Shown: positions 26,095-34,419, counted from the first letter of the stretch. The stretch: DNA of 64,000 nt from JAJXWB01 sp964634325 (GCA_964634325.1 CAZWJF010000001.1:124001-188000); one strand, 5' to 3'. Notes: a model not told the origin generated them from the sequence alone. Numbers and translations: made by a program.

Positions 26095-26481
26095 ATGCGC
26101 GGCATTCTGCTTGTTGGTCTGGTCGGCGCGCTGTCGGTCGGCTGTGCGTTTGCGCAGGCGGCTCACCCGGGCGCTCCCGGCGCCGCGGCCGCCAAACCGA
26201 AGGCCGCGGGCAAAGCGCCGGCCAAGACGCTCGAGGGGACCATCAAAGGTTTCGAATGCGGCGATAATTGCTACCTTACGATCGTCGTTGCGTCCGGCCG
26301 TGAGGAAACGGGGCTCTGCGAAGCCAAGGCCTGCACGCCGTGGTTTGAAAATCAGGAAATGCCGAAGTCGCTTCTCGGCAAACGCGTGCGGGTCACGCTC
26401 AGCGTCGGCGTTCAGCGCGACGCGTCCGGCAACGTCATGGGCAAGATGACGTCGTTCAAGACGATCGAGTTCGTCAAATAG
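26095..26481 (+). CDS. exported hypothetical protein with four conserved-looking cysteines
   Basis: A 128-residue protein with a signal peptide (cleavage near AFAQA, residue 22), an Ala/Pro/Lys-rich linker (residues 23-45) and a small beta-rich domain containing CGDNCYLTIV and LCEAKACTPWF. The two cysteine pairs suggest disulfides or metal binding. Function unknown. Ribosome site GGGGAAG just upstream. It follows the TRAP genes by 62 bp and its stop codon directly abuts the convergent ABC ATPase stop. Confidence 0.65.
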   Translation: MRGILLVGLVGALSVGCAFAQAAHPGAPGAAAAKPKAAGKAPAKTLEGTIKGFECGDNCYLTIVVASGREETGLCEAKACTPWFENQEMPKSLLGKRVRVTLSVGVQRDASGNVMGKMTSFKTIEFVK

Positions 26482-27204
26482 TCAGCGGCTATCGCCCCAC
26501 AAGACGGCCTGGAGCCGGTCAAAGAGCGGCGTCTTCGTCAGTTGTTCTTCTGTCGCATCGGGCGTCGGCTCGCGTTCCTCGTTGAATTCGACCTGCGCGT
26601 CGGGCGCGGGCGTCAACGCGACGATCCGGTCGCCATAGCGCAATGCGTCGAAGGGATCGTTGCTCGCCATCAGGATCGCGAGCCCGCTTTCATCCGCTGC
26701 GCGCGCGAGCGCGTTCGCTGTCAGCAAGCGCGCGCGGCGATCCATCGGCGAAAACGGATCGTCGAGGCAGAGCAGGGCGGGGCGAGCGGCAAGCGCGCGC
26801 GCAATGGCGAGCCGCTTGTAATGCCCGCGCGACAGTCGGAACGGCTCGTGGTTCAGGTAGGCGTCGAGGCCGAGGTCGCAGAGCAGCGCGTCGGCGCGGT
26901 TTGCGGCGTCCGGCTCTGCAATCATCGCTTCGGCGACGATCGTGCGCGCGCTCTTCGTATCGTCGAGGCGCGTGTCGTGCAGGACAAGAGCCGCTGCGCC
27001 CGCGCGTTCGATCTTGCCTGACGTCGGCGCGATCTCGCCGGCGGCCAGCCGCAGCAGCGTCGTCTTGCCCACGCCGGGCGGCGCGATCAGAAAAGTCCAT
27101 TCGCCCTGGCGAAGATCGAAATCGAGATCGGCCAGTATGGGCGTCTCGCCGATGCGAAAGGCGGCGTGAGACGCGCGCAGCGCGAGGGGCGGCGGCAGGT
27201 TCAC
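26482..27204 (-). CDS. isolated ABC-type ATPase with degenerate motifs
   Basis: A 240-residue nucleotide-binding domain without a permease gene nearby. Walker A is APPGVGKTT (residues 41-49). The other motifs deviate: signature LSRGHYKR instead of LSGGQ, Walker B CLDDP with Asp in place of the catalytic Glu, and ASNDP where the switch histidine is expected. This predicts weak or no ATP hydrolysis. I start at GTG 27204 rather than TTG 27222, because the TTG lies in the T-run of the ilvC terminator. It could be a regulator, or the partner of an unlinked permease. Confidence 0.72.
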   Translation of the reverse strand: MNLPPPLALRASHAAFRIGETPILADLDFDLRQGEWTFLIAPPGVGKTTLLRLAAGEIAPTSGKIERAGAAALVLHDTRLDDTKSARTIVAEAMIAEPDAANRADALLCDLGLDAYLNHEPFRLSRGHYKRLAIARALAARPALLCLDDPFSPMDRRARLLTANALARAADESGLAILMASNDPFDALRYGDRIVALTPAPDAQVEFNEEREPTPDATEEQLTKTPLFDRLQAVLWGDSR

Positions 27205-27220
27205 GATCGGAGCGGATCCC

Positions 27221-27255
27221 AAGAAAAAGCCCGCCGCGCGGTCTGCGCGACGGGC
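27221..27255 (-). terminator. rho-independent terminator after ilvC
   Basis: On the minus strand a GC-rich hairpin with 11-base arms (one G-T pair, 27229-27239 with 27245-27255) and 5-base loop is followed by a T-run. It lies 25 bp after the ilvC stop and closes the ilvBNC transcript. Confidence 0.85.
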
Positions 27256-27279
27256 CCGATATTCAGAGCGGGACGAGGA

Positions 27280-28299
27280 TCAGTTCTTGTCCTTGTCGAC
27301 CAGCTTGTTCTTGCCGATCCAGGGCATCATGGCGCGCAGCTTCTCGCCGACCTCTTCGATCTGGTGAGCATTGTTGCGGGCGCGAACGGCCTTGAACGAC
27401 GTCTGGTTGACCTTGTTCTCCAGCATCCAGTCGCGCGTGAACTTGCCGGTCTGGATGTCGTCGAGAACGCGCTTCATCTCGGCCTTCGTCTCCGGCGTGA
27501 TGATGCGCGGGCCGGTGACGTATTCGCCGTATTCGGCGGTGTTGGAGATCGAGTAATTCATGTTGGCGATGCCGCCCTCGTAGATGAGGTCGACGATCAG
27601 CTTCACTTCGTGCAGGCACTCGAAATAGGCCATTTCCGGCGCATAGCCGGCTTCGACCAGCGTTTCGAAGCCCGCGCGGATCAACTCGACCAGACCACCG
27701 CAGAGCACGACCTGCTCGCCGAACAGGTCGGTCTCGCATTCTTCCTTGAAGGTCGTCTCGATGATGCCGGCGCGGCCGCCGCCGATGGCGGACGCATAGG
27801 AGAGTCCGAGATCATGAGCGTTGCCCGAGGCGTCCTGGTGGATGGCGATCAGGCAGGGCACGCCGCCGCCGCGCTTGTATTCGGAGCGCACGGTATGGCC
27901 CGGGCCCTTGGGGGCGACCATGAGGACGTCGAGATCCTTGCGCGGCTCGATGAGGTTGAAATGGACGTTCAGGCCGTGCGCGAAGAGCAGGGCGGCGCCC
28001 TTCTTCATGTTGGGAGCGAGTTCGGAATTGTAGATGTCGGCCTGGAGTTCGTCCGGGGTCAGCATCATGACGACGTCGGCCCACTTGGCGGCCTCGGCCA
28101 CCGTCATGACCTTGAGGCCTTCGCCTTCGGCCTTCTTGGCCGTCGCGGAGCCCGCGCGCAGGGCGACGCAGACATCCTTGACGCCGGAATCGCGCATGTT
28201 GAGCACGTGGGCGTGGCCCTGCGAGCCGTAGCCGACGACGGCGACCTTCTTGCCCTTGATCAGATTGATGTCGGCGTCCCGATCGTAATAAACGCGCAT
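27280..28299 (-). CDS. ilvC: ketol-acid reductoisomerase
   Basis: A 339-residue class I enzyme that isomerises and reduces acetolactate (or acetohydroxybutyrate) with NADPH in isoleucine and valine synthesis. The start MRVYYDRDADINLIKGKKVAVVGYGSQGHAH contains the NADPH-binding glycine loop. Later segments include MLTPDELQ, VAPKGPGHTVR and the metal-binding KILGEE-like region (GIIETTFKEECETDLFGEQ). A strong AAGGAG lies before the ATG. It is the third gene of ilvB-ilvN-ilvC, 110 bp after ilvN, and is closed by a terminator. Confidence 0.97.
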   Translation of the reverse strand: MRVYYDRDADINLIKGKKVAVVGYGSQGHAHVLNMRDSGVKDVCVALRAGSATAKKAEGEGLKVMTVAEAAKWADVVMMLTPDELQADIYNSELAPNMKKGAALLFAHGLNVHFNLIEPRKDLDVLMVAPKGPGHTVRSEYKRGGGVPCLIAIHQDASGNAHDLGLSYASAIGGGRAGIIETTFKEECETDLFGEQVVLCGGLVELIRAGFETLVEAGYAPEMAYFECLHEVKLIVDLIYEGGIANMNYSISNTAEYGEYVTGPRIITPETKAEMKRVLDDIQTGKFTRDWMLENKVNQTSFKAVRARNNAHQIEEVGEKLRAMMPWIGKNKLVDKDKN

Positions 28300-28409
28300 T
28301 TTCTCATTGCTCCTTGGGTATGGCGGCCGCCGCGGGCGGGAAAATTTCGTCTTCGCGGCGCTTGGTGACGGTTTGGACGGGGAAGGTCAAGTCCCGGCGG
28401 TCCGGGGGC

Positions 28410-28973
28410 TCAGATCGGATCGGGCCCGCGCGAGATGGCGGCGACGCCGGTGCGGGAGACCTCGACGAGGCCGAGCGGGCGCATGAGCTCGACGAAATCG
28501 TCGATCTTGGCGGTGGCGCCGGTCAATTCGAACACGAAGCTTTCGGTCGTCGCGTCGATCACCTTGGCGCGGAAGGCTTCGGCCAGCCGCAGGGCCTCGA
28601 CCCGATTGTCGCCCTTGCCGCGCACCTTGACCATGGCGAGCTCGCGCTCGATGGCCCGCATGGTCAGCGTGAGGTCGGTCACCTTGTGGATCGGCACGAT
28701 GCGCTCGAGCTGATGCGAAATCTGCTCGATCACTTCAGGCGTGCCCGTCGTGACGATGGTGATGCGCGAGAGATGCTCGCCGTGAGCGACTTCCGCGACG
28801 GTCAGGCTCTCGATGTTGTAGCCGCGACCGGAGAACAGTCCGACGACGCGGGCTAGAACGCCGGGTTCGTTGTCGACCAGCACGGACAACGTATGGCGCT
28901 CGGGGTTCGACTTGCCGATGGCCGAGGAATAGGGCGAGGGCGGGGAGGCGGGAGTTGGGATTGCGGCGTTCAT
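28410..28973 (-). CDS. ilvN: acetolactate synthase small (regulatory) subunit
   Basis: A 187-residue subunit with an ACT domain, HTLSVLVDNEPGVLARVVGLFSGRG followed by YNIESLTV (residues about 27-60), which binds valine and mediates feedback inhibition of IlvB. The second half (TDLTLTMRAIERELAMVKV) matches the C-terminal domain. The first 25 residues are a Pro/Ser-rich extension that is common in alphaproteobacterial IlvN. It follows ilvB by 94 bp across two hairpins. Confidence 0.95.
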   Translation of the reverse strand: MNAAIPTPASPPSPYSSAIGKSNPERHTLSVLVDNEPGVLARVVGLFSGRGYNIESLTVAEVAHGEHLSRITIVTTGTPEVIEQISHQLERIVPIHKVTDLTLTMRAIERELAMVKVRGKGDNRVEALRLAEAFRAKVIDATTESFVFELTGATAKIDDFVELMRPLGLVEVSRTGVAAISRGPDPI

Positions 28974-29014
28974 GGGCGAATTCCTGAAACGGTCTCGTAC
29001 GGCTTGGCGCTATC

Positions 29015-29073
29015 GGCGGTCGCGTCGCGACCGCCTGTCGCGCGTGGTTTGAAGTCGCTGTGCGACTTCAAAC
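29015..29073 (-). promoter_or_regulatory. tandem hairpins between ilvB and ilvN
   Basis: Two perfect inverted repeats lie in the ilvB-ilvN gap: 9-base arms GGCGGTCGC with a 3-base loop (29015-29035), and 12-base arms GTTTGAAGTCGC with a 3-base loop (29047-29073). The second spans the ilvB stop codon. No T-run follows, so these are more likely mRNA-stability or processing structures than terminators. Confidence 0.6.
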
Positions 29074-30828
29074 GAGCATCTTGCCCTTGTCGTCGATGAT
29101 CGAGCCGATGTCCTCGACTTCGTCCGGCAGGATCATGTCGTTGTGGGCCTTGCCCGAGGGGATCATCGGCAGGCAGTTCTCCGCCTTGTCCACCAGACAG
29201 TCGAAGATCACGACGCCGGGGTGGTCGATCATCTCCTTGATGGCGTCGTCGAGCTTGGCCGGATCGGAGCAGCGGATTCCATGCGCGCCGTAGGCCTGCG
29301 CAAGCTTGACGAAATCAGGCAAGGCCTCCGAGTAGGACTGGGAGTAGCGCCCGCCGTGCAGCAATTCCTGCCACTGGCGCACCATGCCCATGTACTCGTT
29401 GTTGAGGATGAAGATCTTGACCGGGCAGCGGAACTGCACGGCGGTCGACAGCTCCTGAATGTTCATCAGGATCGACGCTTCGCCGGCGATATCGACCACC
29501 AGCGCGTCGGGATGCGCCATCTGCACGCCGACGGCGGCCGGCAGGCCGTAGCCCATGGTGCCGAGACCGCCGGACGTCATCCAGCGGTTCGGCTCCTTGA
29601 AGTGATAATGCTGTGCGGCCCACATCTGATGCTGGCCGACCTCGGTCGTGATGTAGGTCTTGCGATCCTTGGTCAGTTCATAGAGCCGCTGGACGGCGTA
29701 TTGCGGCTTGATGGTTTCGCTCGACGGGCGATAGGCGAGCGATTTGCGCGCACGCCACTTGTCGATCTGCTTCCACCAGGCGTCGTGCGCCTTCTTGTCT
29801 GTTTCGTGCGATTCCGCGCGCCACAGCGTGACCATGTCCTCAAGCACATGGGCGCAGTCGCCGACGATGCCGAGATCGACCTTGACGTTCTTGTTGATGG
29901 AGGAGGGATCGATGTCGATATGAATCTTCCTGGAGCCCGGCGAAAAGGCGTCGAGACGGCCAGTGATACGGTCGTCGAAGCGCGCGCCGATCGCGATCAT
30001 CAGATCGCAATCGTGCATGGCGTTGTTGGCTTCGTAGGTGCCGTGCATGCCAAGCATGCCGAGCCATTGCGGATCGGGCGCGGGATAGGCGCCCAGCCCC
30101 ATCAGCGTCGAGGTGATCGGGAAGCCGGTGAGCTTGACCAGTTCGCGCAGCAGCGTGGAGGCCGCAGGCCCCGAATTCACGACGCCGCCGCCCGTATAGA
30201 AGATCGGCTTCTTGGCCGCCGCCATCATGGCGACAGCCTGCTTGATCCTGGCGCGGTCGCCCTTGAGTTGCGGGTGATAGGTCTTGTGCTGGATATTGCG
30301 CGGGAAGGAATAGGCGCCGGTGGCGAACTGCACGTCCTTCGGCACGTCGATGACGACCGGGCCGGGACGTCCGGAGGAGGCCACGTAGAACGCCTCGTGC
30401 AGGATGCGCGGCAGGTCCTCGATACGTTTGACGAGATAATTGTGCTTAGTGCAATGGCGGGTGATGCCGACCGTGTCGCATTCCTGAAATGCATCGGAGC
30501 CGATCAGGTGCGTCGGCACCTGGCCGGTGATGCACACCAGGGGAATCGAATCCATCAGCGCGTCGGTCAACGCCGTCACGGCGTTGGTCGCCCCGGGGCC
30601 CGACGTCACCAGGAGCACGCCGACCTTCCCGGTCGAACGGGCGTAGCCCTCGGCCGCATGGCCCGCGCCCTGTTCATGGCGCACCAGCACGTGCTTGACC
30701 TTATTCTGGTGGAACAAGGCGTCGTAGATCGGCAGAACCGCGCCGCCGGGATAACCGAAAATGACGTCGACGCCCTGATCTTTCAGGGCTTCCACAATCA
30801 TTTCCGCGCCGGTCATCTGTCTCGACAT
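29068..30828 (-). CDS. ilvB: acetolactate synthase large (catalytic) subunit
   Basis: A 586-residue ThDP- and FAD-dependent enzyme that joins two pyruvates to acetolactate, or pyruvate with 2-oxobutyrate. Visible: GVDVIFGYPGGAVLPIYDAL, the catalytic glutamate in HEQGAGHAAEGYARSTGK, VTSGPGATNAVT, and the ThDP/Mg region IAGEASILMNIQEL-STAVQ with NNEYMGMVRQWQ. I use ATG 30828, since GAGGAG lies 6 bases before it and abuts the alternative ATG at 30834. It is the first structural gene after the attenuator and leader peptide. Confidence 0.96.
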   Translation of the reverse strand: MSRQMTGAEMIVEALKDQGVDVIFGYPGGAVLPIYDALFHQNKVKHVLVRHEQGAGHAAEGYARSTGKVGVLLVTSGPGATNAVTALTDALMDSIPLVCITGQVPTHLIGSDAFQECDTVGITRHCTKHNYLVKRIEDLPRILHEAFYVASSGRPGPVVIDVPKDVQFATGAYSFPRNIQHKTYHPQLKGDRARIKQAVAMMAAAKKPIFYTGGGVVNSGPAASTLLRELVKLTGFPITSTLMGLGAYPAPDPQWLGMLGMHGTYEANNAMHDCDLMIAIGARFDDRITGRLDAFSPGSRKIHIDIDPSSINKNVKVDLGIVGDCAHVLEDMVTLWRAESHETDKKAHDAWWKQIDKWRARKSLAYRPSSETIKPQYAVQRLYELTKDRKTYITTEVGQHQMWAAQHYHFKEPNRWMTSGGLGTMGYGLPAAVGVQMAHPDALVVDIAGEASILMNIQELSTAVQFRCPVKIFILNNEYMGMVRQWQELLHGGRYSQSYSEALPDFVKLAQAYGAHGIRCSDPAKLDDAIKEMIDHPGVVIFDCLVDKAENCLPMIPSGKAHNDMILPDEVEDIGSIIDDKGKMLV

Positions 30829-30873
30829 GGCCATCTCCTCGAACTGCGGTCTTTTGGCGGATTTCAGGGCAAT

Positions 30874-30896
30874 AAAAAAGGCCCCTTTCGGGACCT
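30874..30896 (-). terminator. ilv attenuator terminator
   Basis: On the minus strand AGGTCCC-GAAA-GGGGCCT forms a 7-bp stem (one G-T pair) with a GAAA tetraloop, followed by six Ts. It lies 33 bases after the leader-peptide stop and 45 bases before the ilvB start. Its 5' arm (GTCCCG) can instead pair with CGGGAC inside the leader, giving an anti-terminator. Confidence 0.88.
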
Positions 30897-30928
30897 CGGA
30901 TTGAGCGCCATCGGCGGAGTGTCGGGGT

Positions 30929-30976
30929 TCAGTCCCGCTCCGTCTCAGGCGCTCGCGATACGATAAGCTTCGTCAT
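30929..30976 (-). CDS. ilvL: ilv leader peptide
   Basis: A 15-codon reading frame MTKLIVSRAPETERD with adjacent Leu-Ile-Val codons (CTT ATC GTA), the three end products of the pathway controlled by ilvBNC. Stalling on these codons would alter pairing downstream: GAGCGCC (30948-30954) pairs with GGCGCTC (30903-30909) in the pause form, whereas CGGGAC in the leader can pair with the terminator arm. The upstream -10 box lies only 7 bases before the ATG, so the transcript probably starts at or next to the A of ATG and is leaderless, as described for rhizobial trpL. No ribosome site is present, consistent with that. Confidence 0.85.
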   Translation of the reverse strand: MTKLIVSRAPETERD

Positions 30977-30983
30977 GCTGCGC

Positions 30984-31012
30984 TTGGTAGCGGAGCGGAC
31001 GCGCGGGGTCAA
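30984..31012 (-). promoter_or_regulatory. predicted promoter of the ilv operon
   Basis: Minus-strand -35 TTGACC (31012-31007) and -10 TACCAA (30989-30984) are separated by 17 bases, a good alphaproteobacterial sigma-70 pattern. The predicted start of transcription falls at or within one base of the leader ATG at 30976. Confidence 0.65.
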
Positions 31013-31133
31013 GGCGCATGGCCGGACAGCGTGGTCGGCCAAAACGTCGCGGGCGCGTTGACAAAATCACCCGGCTTGTTAATCAGTCAATTAATTAATG
31101 CGCCGCCTCGAACGCGCGGCCGGGAGGAGACGC

Positions 31134-33170
31134 ATGCCGACGCACGCTCGCTATCCGCTGCTGTTCAGCCCGCTCGATCTGGGCTTCACGAAACTCAAGA
31201 ACCGCGCGCTGATGGGCTCCATGCATACGGGGCTGGAAGAAGCGGAGGATGGCTTCGCCAAACAGGCGGCGTTCTTTGCCGAGCGGGCGCGCAACGGCGT
31301 CGGCATGATCATCACCGGCGGCATACCGCCGAACTTCGAAGGCGGCGGACGCGGGTCGAAACTCACGAACAAGGACGAAGTCGCGCAGCACCGTCTGGTG
31401 ACGGAGGCCGTGCACGCGGCCGACCCCGACGTGAAGATCTGCATGCAGATCCTTCATATGGGGCCGCTGGCGCGCACCGATCAATGCGTCGCGCCCTCCG
31501 CGGTGAAGTCGCGGATCGGCGCCTTCGCGCCAAACGCGCTGACCGAAGAGGGGATCGAGAAGCAGATTTCCGATTTCGCGCGCTGCGCCGCGCTGGCGCA
31601 GGAGGCAGGCTATGACGGCGTCGAGATCATCGGGTCGGCCGGCTATCTGATCTCGACATTCCTGGTTGAAAAAACCAACCGACGCACCGACGCCTGGGGC
31701 GGCGCCTTCGAGAACCGCATGCGTTTTCCGGTCGAGATCGTGAAGCGCGTGCGAAGTGCGGTCGGACCGAATTTCATCCTCGTTTTCCGTATTTCCGCGA
31801 TGGACATGTTGCAAGGCGGGCTCGCCTGGGAGGAAGTCGTCGCGCTCGGCAAGGCGATCGTGGCGGCGGGCGTCGATATCGTGTCGACGCATTTCTGCTG
31901 GCACGAGGCGCTGGTGCCGACGATTGCGACGATGGTTCCGCGCGCGGCGTTCACGCAAGTGACGGGCCGTCTGCGTAAGGAATTGGGCGTGCCGATGATC
32001 ACGTCCAATCGCATCAACATGCCGCAGGTGGCCGAAGACGTTCTCGCGCGCGGGGATGGCGACATCGTATCGATGGCGCGCCCGATGCTCGCCGACGCTG
32101 AACTGGTGCGCAAGGCGGCGGAGGGACGCGAGGACGAGATCAACACATGCATCGCCTGCAATCAGGCCTGCCTCGACCACACGTTTACGGGGCGGCTGGT
32201 GAGTTGTCTCGTCAATCCGCGCGCCTGTCACGAGACGGACCTGAATTACCTCGCGACAAACGCGCCCAAGAGAATCGCCGTCGTCGGCGCCGGGCCTGCC
32301 GGCCTCGCCTTCGCCGTGACGGCGGCCGAACGCGGGCACAAGGTCACGCTATTCGAGGCGCGCGACGACATCGGCGGACAATTCAATCTCGCGCGGCGCA
32401 TCCCCGGCAAGGAGGAGTTCAACGAGACGCTGCGTTACTTCCGTCGCATGATTTCCGTGCGCGGCGTGGACCTGCGACTCAATACACGCGTCGACGCCGA
32501 CGCGCTCAAGGAAGCCGGCTACGACGAAGTGATCGTGGCGACCGGCATCGAGCCGCGCACGCCGGACATTCCCGGCGTCGATCATCCTAAGGTCGTCGGC
32601 TATATGGACGCCATCCTCGGTCGCAAACCGATCGGCCGGAAAGTCGCGATCATGGGCGCGGGCGGCATCGGTTTCGACGTCGCCGAGTTGATCTCGCACG
32701 CGGGCGTGTCGGCGGCGCTCGATGTCGACGTGTTCGCGCGCGAATGGGGAATCGATTTCAAGAACCATCCGCGCGGCGGCGTCACCGGGGTGGAGCCGCA
32801 TGTCGAGACGTCCGGCCGCGACATCACGCTCATGCAGCGCAAGACGGACGCGCTTGGCCGAACACTCGGCCGCACCACCGGCTGGACGCACCGGCTGAGC
32901 CTGCAACGGCGCGGCGTGAAGATGGTAGCGGGCGTCGAATACGTGAAGATCGACGACGAGGGCCTGCACGCGCGAGTCAACGGCGAGCCGAAATTGTTCG
33001 ATGTCGATACGGTGATCGTGTGCGCGGGACAGACTTCGCTGCGCAAACTCTACGACGATCTTCAGGATCGCGGCGTCAAGGCGACGCTGGTCGGCGGCGC
33101 GTATGAGGCGGCCGAACTCGACGCCAAGCGCGCCATCGATCAGGCGTGCCGCCTTGCAGCTGTGATGTAG
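31134..33170 (+). CDS. FAD/FMN/4Fe-4S oxidoreductase of the 2,4-dienoyl-CoA reductase family
   Basis: A 678-residue enzyme. Residues about 1-350 form an Old-Yellow-Enzyme FMN barrel (SPLDLGFTKLKNRALMGSMHTGL; DGVEIIGSAGYLISTFL). A 4Fe-4S cysteine set follows in CIACNQACLDHTFTGRLVSC. Then come FAD (IAVVGAGPAGLAFAVTAAE) and NAD(P) (VAIMGAGGIGFDVAEL) Rossmann folds. This is FadH architecture, used to reduce 2,4-dienoyl-CoA in unsaturated fatty acid breakdown; related dehydrogenases act on amines. GGGAGGAG decides the start. A TTGACA -35-like element at 31058 and an AT-rich patch (31080-31100) precede it. It is divergent from ilvB. Confidence 0.9.
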   Translation: MPTHARYPLLFSPLDLGFTKLKNRALMGSMHTGLEEAEDGFAKQAAFFAERARNGVGMIITGGIPPNFEGGGRGSKLTNKDEVAQHRLVTEAVHAADPDVKICMQILHMGPLARTDQCVAPSAVKSRIGAFAPNALTEEGIEKQISDFARCAALAQEAGYDGVEIIGSAGYLISTFLVEKTNRRTDAWGGAFENRMRFPVEIVKRVRSAVGPNFILVFRISAMDMLQGGLAWEEVVALGKAIVAAGVDIVSTHFCWHEALVPTIATMVPRAAFTQVTGRLRKELGVPMITSNRINMPQVAEDVLARGDGDIVSMARPMLADAELVRKAAEGREDEINTCIACNQACLDHTFTGRLVSCLVNPRACHETDLNYLATNAPKRIAVVGAGPAGLAFAVTAAERGHKVTLFEARDDIGGQFNLARRIPGKEEFNETLRYFRRMISVRGVDLRLNTRVDADALKEAGYDEVIVATGIEPRTPDIPGVDHPKVVGYMDAILGRKPIGRKVAIMGAGGIGFDVAELISHAGVSAALDVDVFAREWGIDFKNHPRGGVTGVEPHVETSGRDITLMQRKTDALGRTLGRTTGWTHRLSLQRRGVKMVAGVEYVKIDDEGLHARVNGEPKLFDVDTVIVCAGQTSLRKLYDDLQDRGVKATLVGGAYEAAELDAKRAIDQACRLAAVM

Positions 33171-33263
33171 GGCGCGTTCGCATTCGCAGCGACAGCGTTG
33201 TGTCGGCTGGACTTCGGCCTATTCTGTCACATGACTCAAGCGGTCATCCGACAGGAGCCAGAC

Positions 33264-33821
33264 GTGGCCAAGGAATATGCGAGCCTCACGCCAGAATTGC
33301 GCGAGTTCATCACGCGCCAGCACGTTTTCTTCGCCGCCACGGCCGCGCCGGGCGCGCGGGTGAACGTTTCGCCGCGCTCGACGCGCGAATTTCGTGTGCT
33401 CGACGACAACGACGTGTGCTGGCTCGATCTCACGGGTTCCGGCGCGGAGACAGCGGCGCATCTGAAGGCGGACGGGCGGCTGACCGTCATGTTCTGCGCC
33501 TTCGACGGGCCGCCGAGCATTCTGCGGCTCTACGGGCGCGGCGATGTCCTGCATCGCGACAGCGCGGAGTTTTCGCGCGTGCTGTCGCAGCATTTCGGCG
33601 ACGAGCGCCCGGTCGGAACGCGACAGATCGTGCGCCTCTCGGTCGATCTCGTGAAGACCTCCTGCGGTTACGGCGTGCCGGCTTTCGACTACAGACAGGA
33701 GCGTCCCGCGCTCGACAACTGGGCCGCCGCCAAGGGCGCGGCGGGCATCGAGGATTATTGGCGCGAAAAGAACGCCGTCAGCATGGACGGGCTGCCGACG
33801 GGGATCGTCGAGACGATCTAG
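33264..33821 (+). CDS. pyridoxamine 5'-phosphate oxidase-family (split-barrel flavin) protein
   Basis: A 185-residue protein that starts MAKEYASLTPELREFITRQHVFFAATA from a GTG at 33264, with AGGAG 8 bases upstream; a longer start at ATG 33231 has no ribosome site. It contains RVNVSPRSTREFRVLDDNDVCWLDLTGSGAETAAHLK, typical of FMN-binding split-barrel proteins. These bind FMN or F420-like cofactors and often have unknown substrates; true PdxH activity is not implied. Its stop is 1 bp from the convergent HAD gene. Confidence 0.84.
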   Translation: MAKEYASLTPELREFITRQHVFFAATAAPGARVNVSPRSTREFRVLDDNDVCWLDLTGSGAETAAHLKADGRLTVMFCAFDGPPSILRLYGRGDVLHRDSAEFSRVLSQHFGDERPVGTRQIVRLSVDLVKTSCGYGVPAFDYRQERPALDNWAAAKGAAGIEDYWREKNAVSMDGLPTGIVETI

Positions 33822-33822
33822 C

Positions 33823-34419
33823 CTAGAGAATTCCGCGTCTGGCCAATTCCGCCGCGAGGTCGACCTGCGGCGTGTAGAGAATGCCGGGCATCCCGAGTTT
33901 GTCCGCCGCCTCGATGTTGCGCGGGCTGTCGTCGACGAACAAGAGGTCTTGCGGATTCCGCCCGGCGCGCGCGAACAGCAACTCGAAGATGCGCGGGTCC
34001 GGCTTCGCCACGCCTTCGCGGCCAGAGACCACGATGGCGTCGAAATCGTCCAGGAATGGATAGATATTGCGCGATTGTTCGAACTTCTGCGCGGGATAAT
34101 TGGTGAGCGCGTAGACCGGACGGCCTTTTGCCCGCAATGCGCGGAGGACTTCGAGGTTCTCCTGGATTGGACCGTCGAGCGTTTCGAGCCAGCGCTCGTC
34201 GAACAGGCGAAGCTCGTCAGCGAATTCGGGAAACTCTCTCGTGCGTCGCGCAATGGGGTCGGCGAAGTCCGCGCAGCCGTCGATCGAATGAATCCACGAC
34301 AGGGCGCAGGCGGAGTCGAGAAAGCGCTCCATGCGCGCCTCGTCGGCGAAAACCTTACGATAAAGGTAGCGCGGATCCCAGCGCAACAGCACATTGCCGA
34401 TATCGAAGACGACGTCCAC
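33823..34419 (-). CDS. HAD-family hydrolase (YihX-like)
   Basis: A 198-residue phosphatase-fold protein. Motif I is VVFDIGNVLLRWDP, with nucleophile Asp5; motif II is in ALTNYP, motif III lysine in GVAKPDPRIF and motif IV in FVDDSPRNIEAA. The DxGNVL form of motif I is typical of YihX-like sugar-phosphate phosphatases. GTG start at 34419. It is divergent from a second HAD gene with 73 bp between, so the two probably share a promoter region. Confidence 0.86.
   Translation of the reverse strand: MDVVFDIGNVLLRWDPRYLYRKVFADEARMERFLDSACALSWIHSIDGCADFADPIARRTREFPEFADELRLFDERWLETLDGPIQENLEVLRALRAKGRPVYALTNYPAQKFEQSRNIYPFLDDFDAIVVSGREGVAKPDPRIFELLFARAGRNPQDLLFVDDSPRNIEAADKLGMPGILYTPQVDLAAELARRGIL

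Noticed and set aside
29047..29073. Terminator between ilvB and ilvN
   Set aside because: The hairpin has no T-run, and ilvN and ilvC need the same transcript.
29450..29500. IlvB ThDP motif reading AGEAS instead of the common GDGSF type
   Set aside because: To my knowledge this form is usual in alphaproteobacterial acetolactate synthases, so it is not a sign of lost activity.
31134..33170. Trimethylamine dehydrogenase
   Set aside because: Same domain order, but no feature distinguishes it from the dienoyl-CoA reductase group and no methylamine genes are adjacent.
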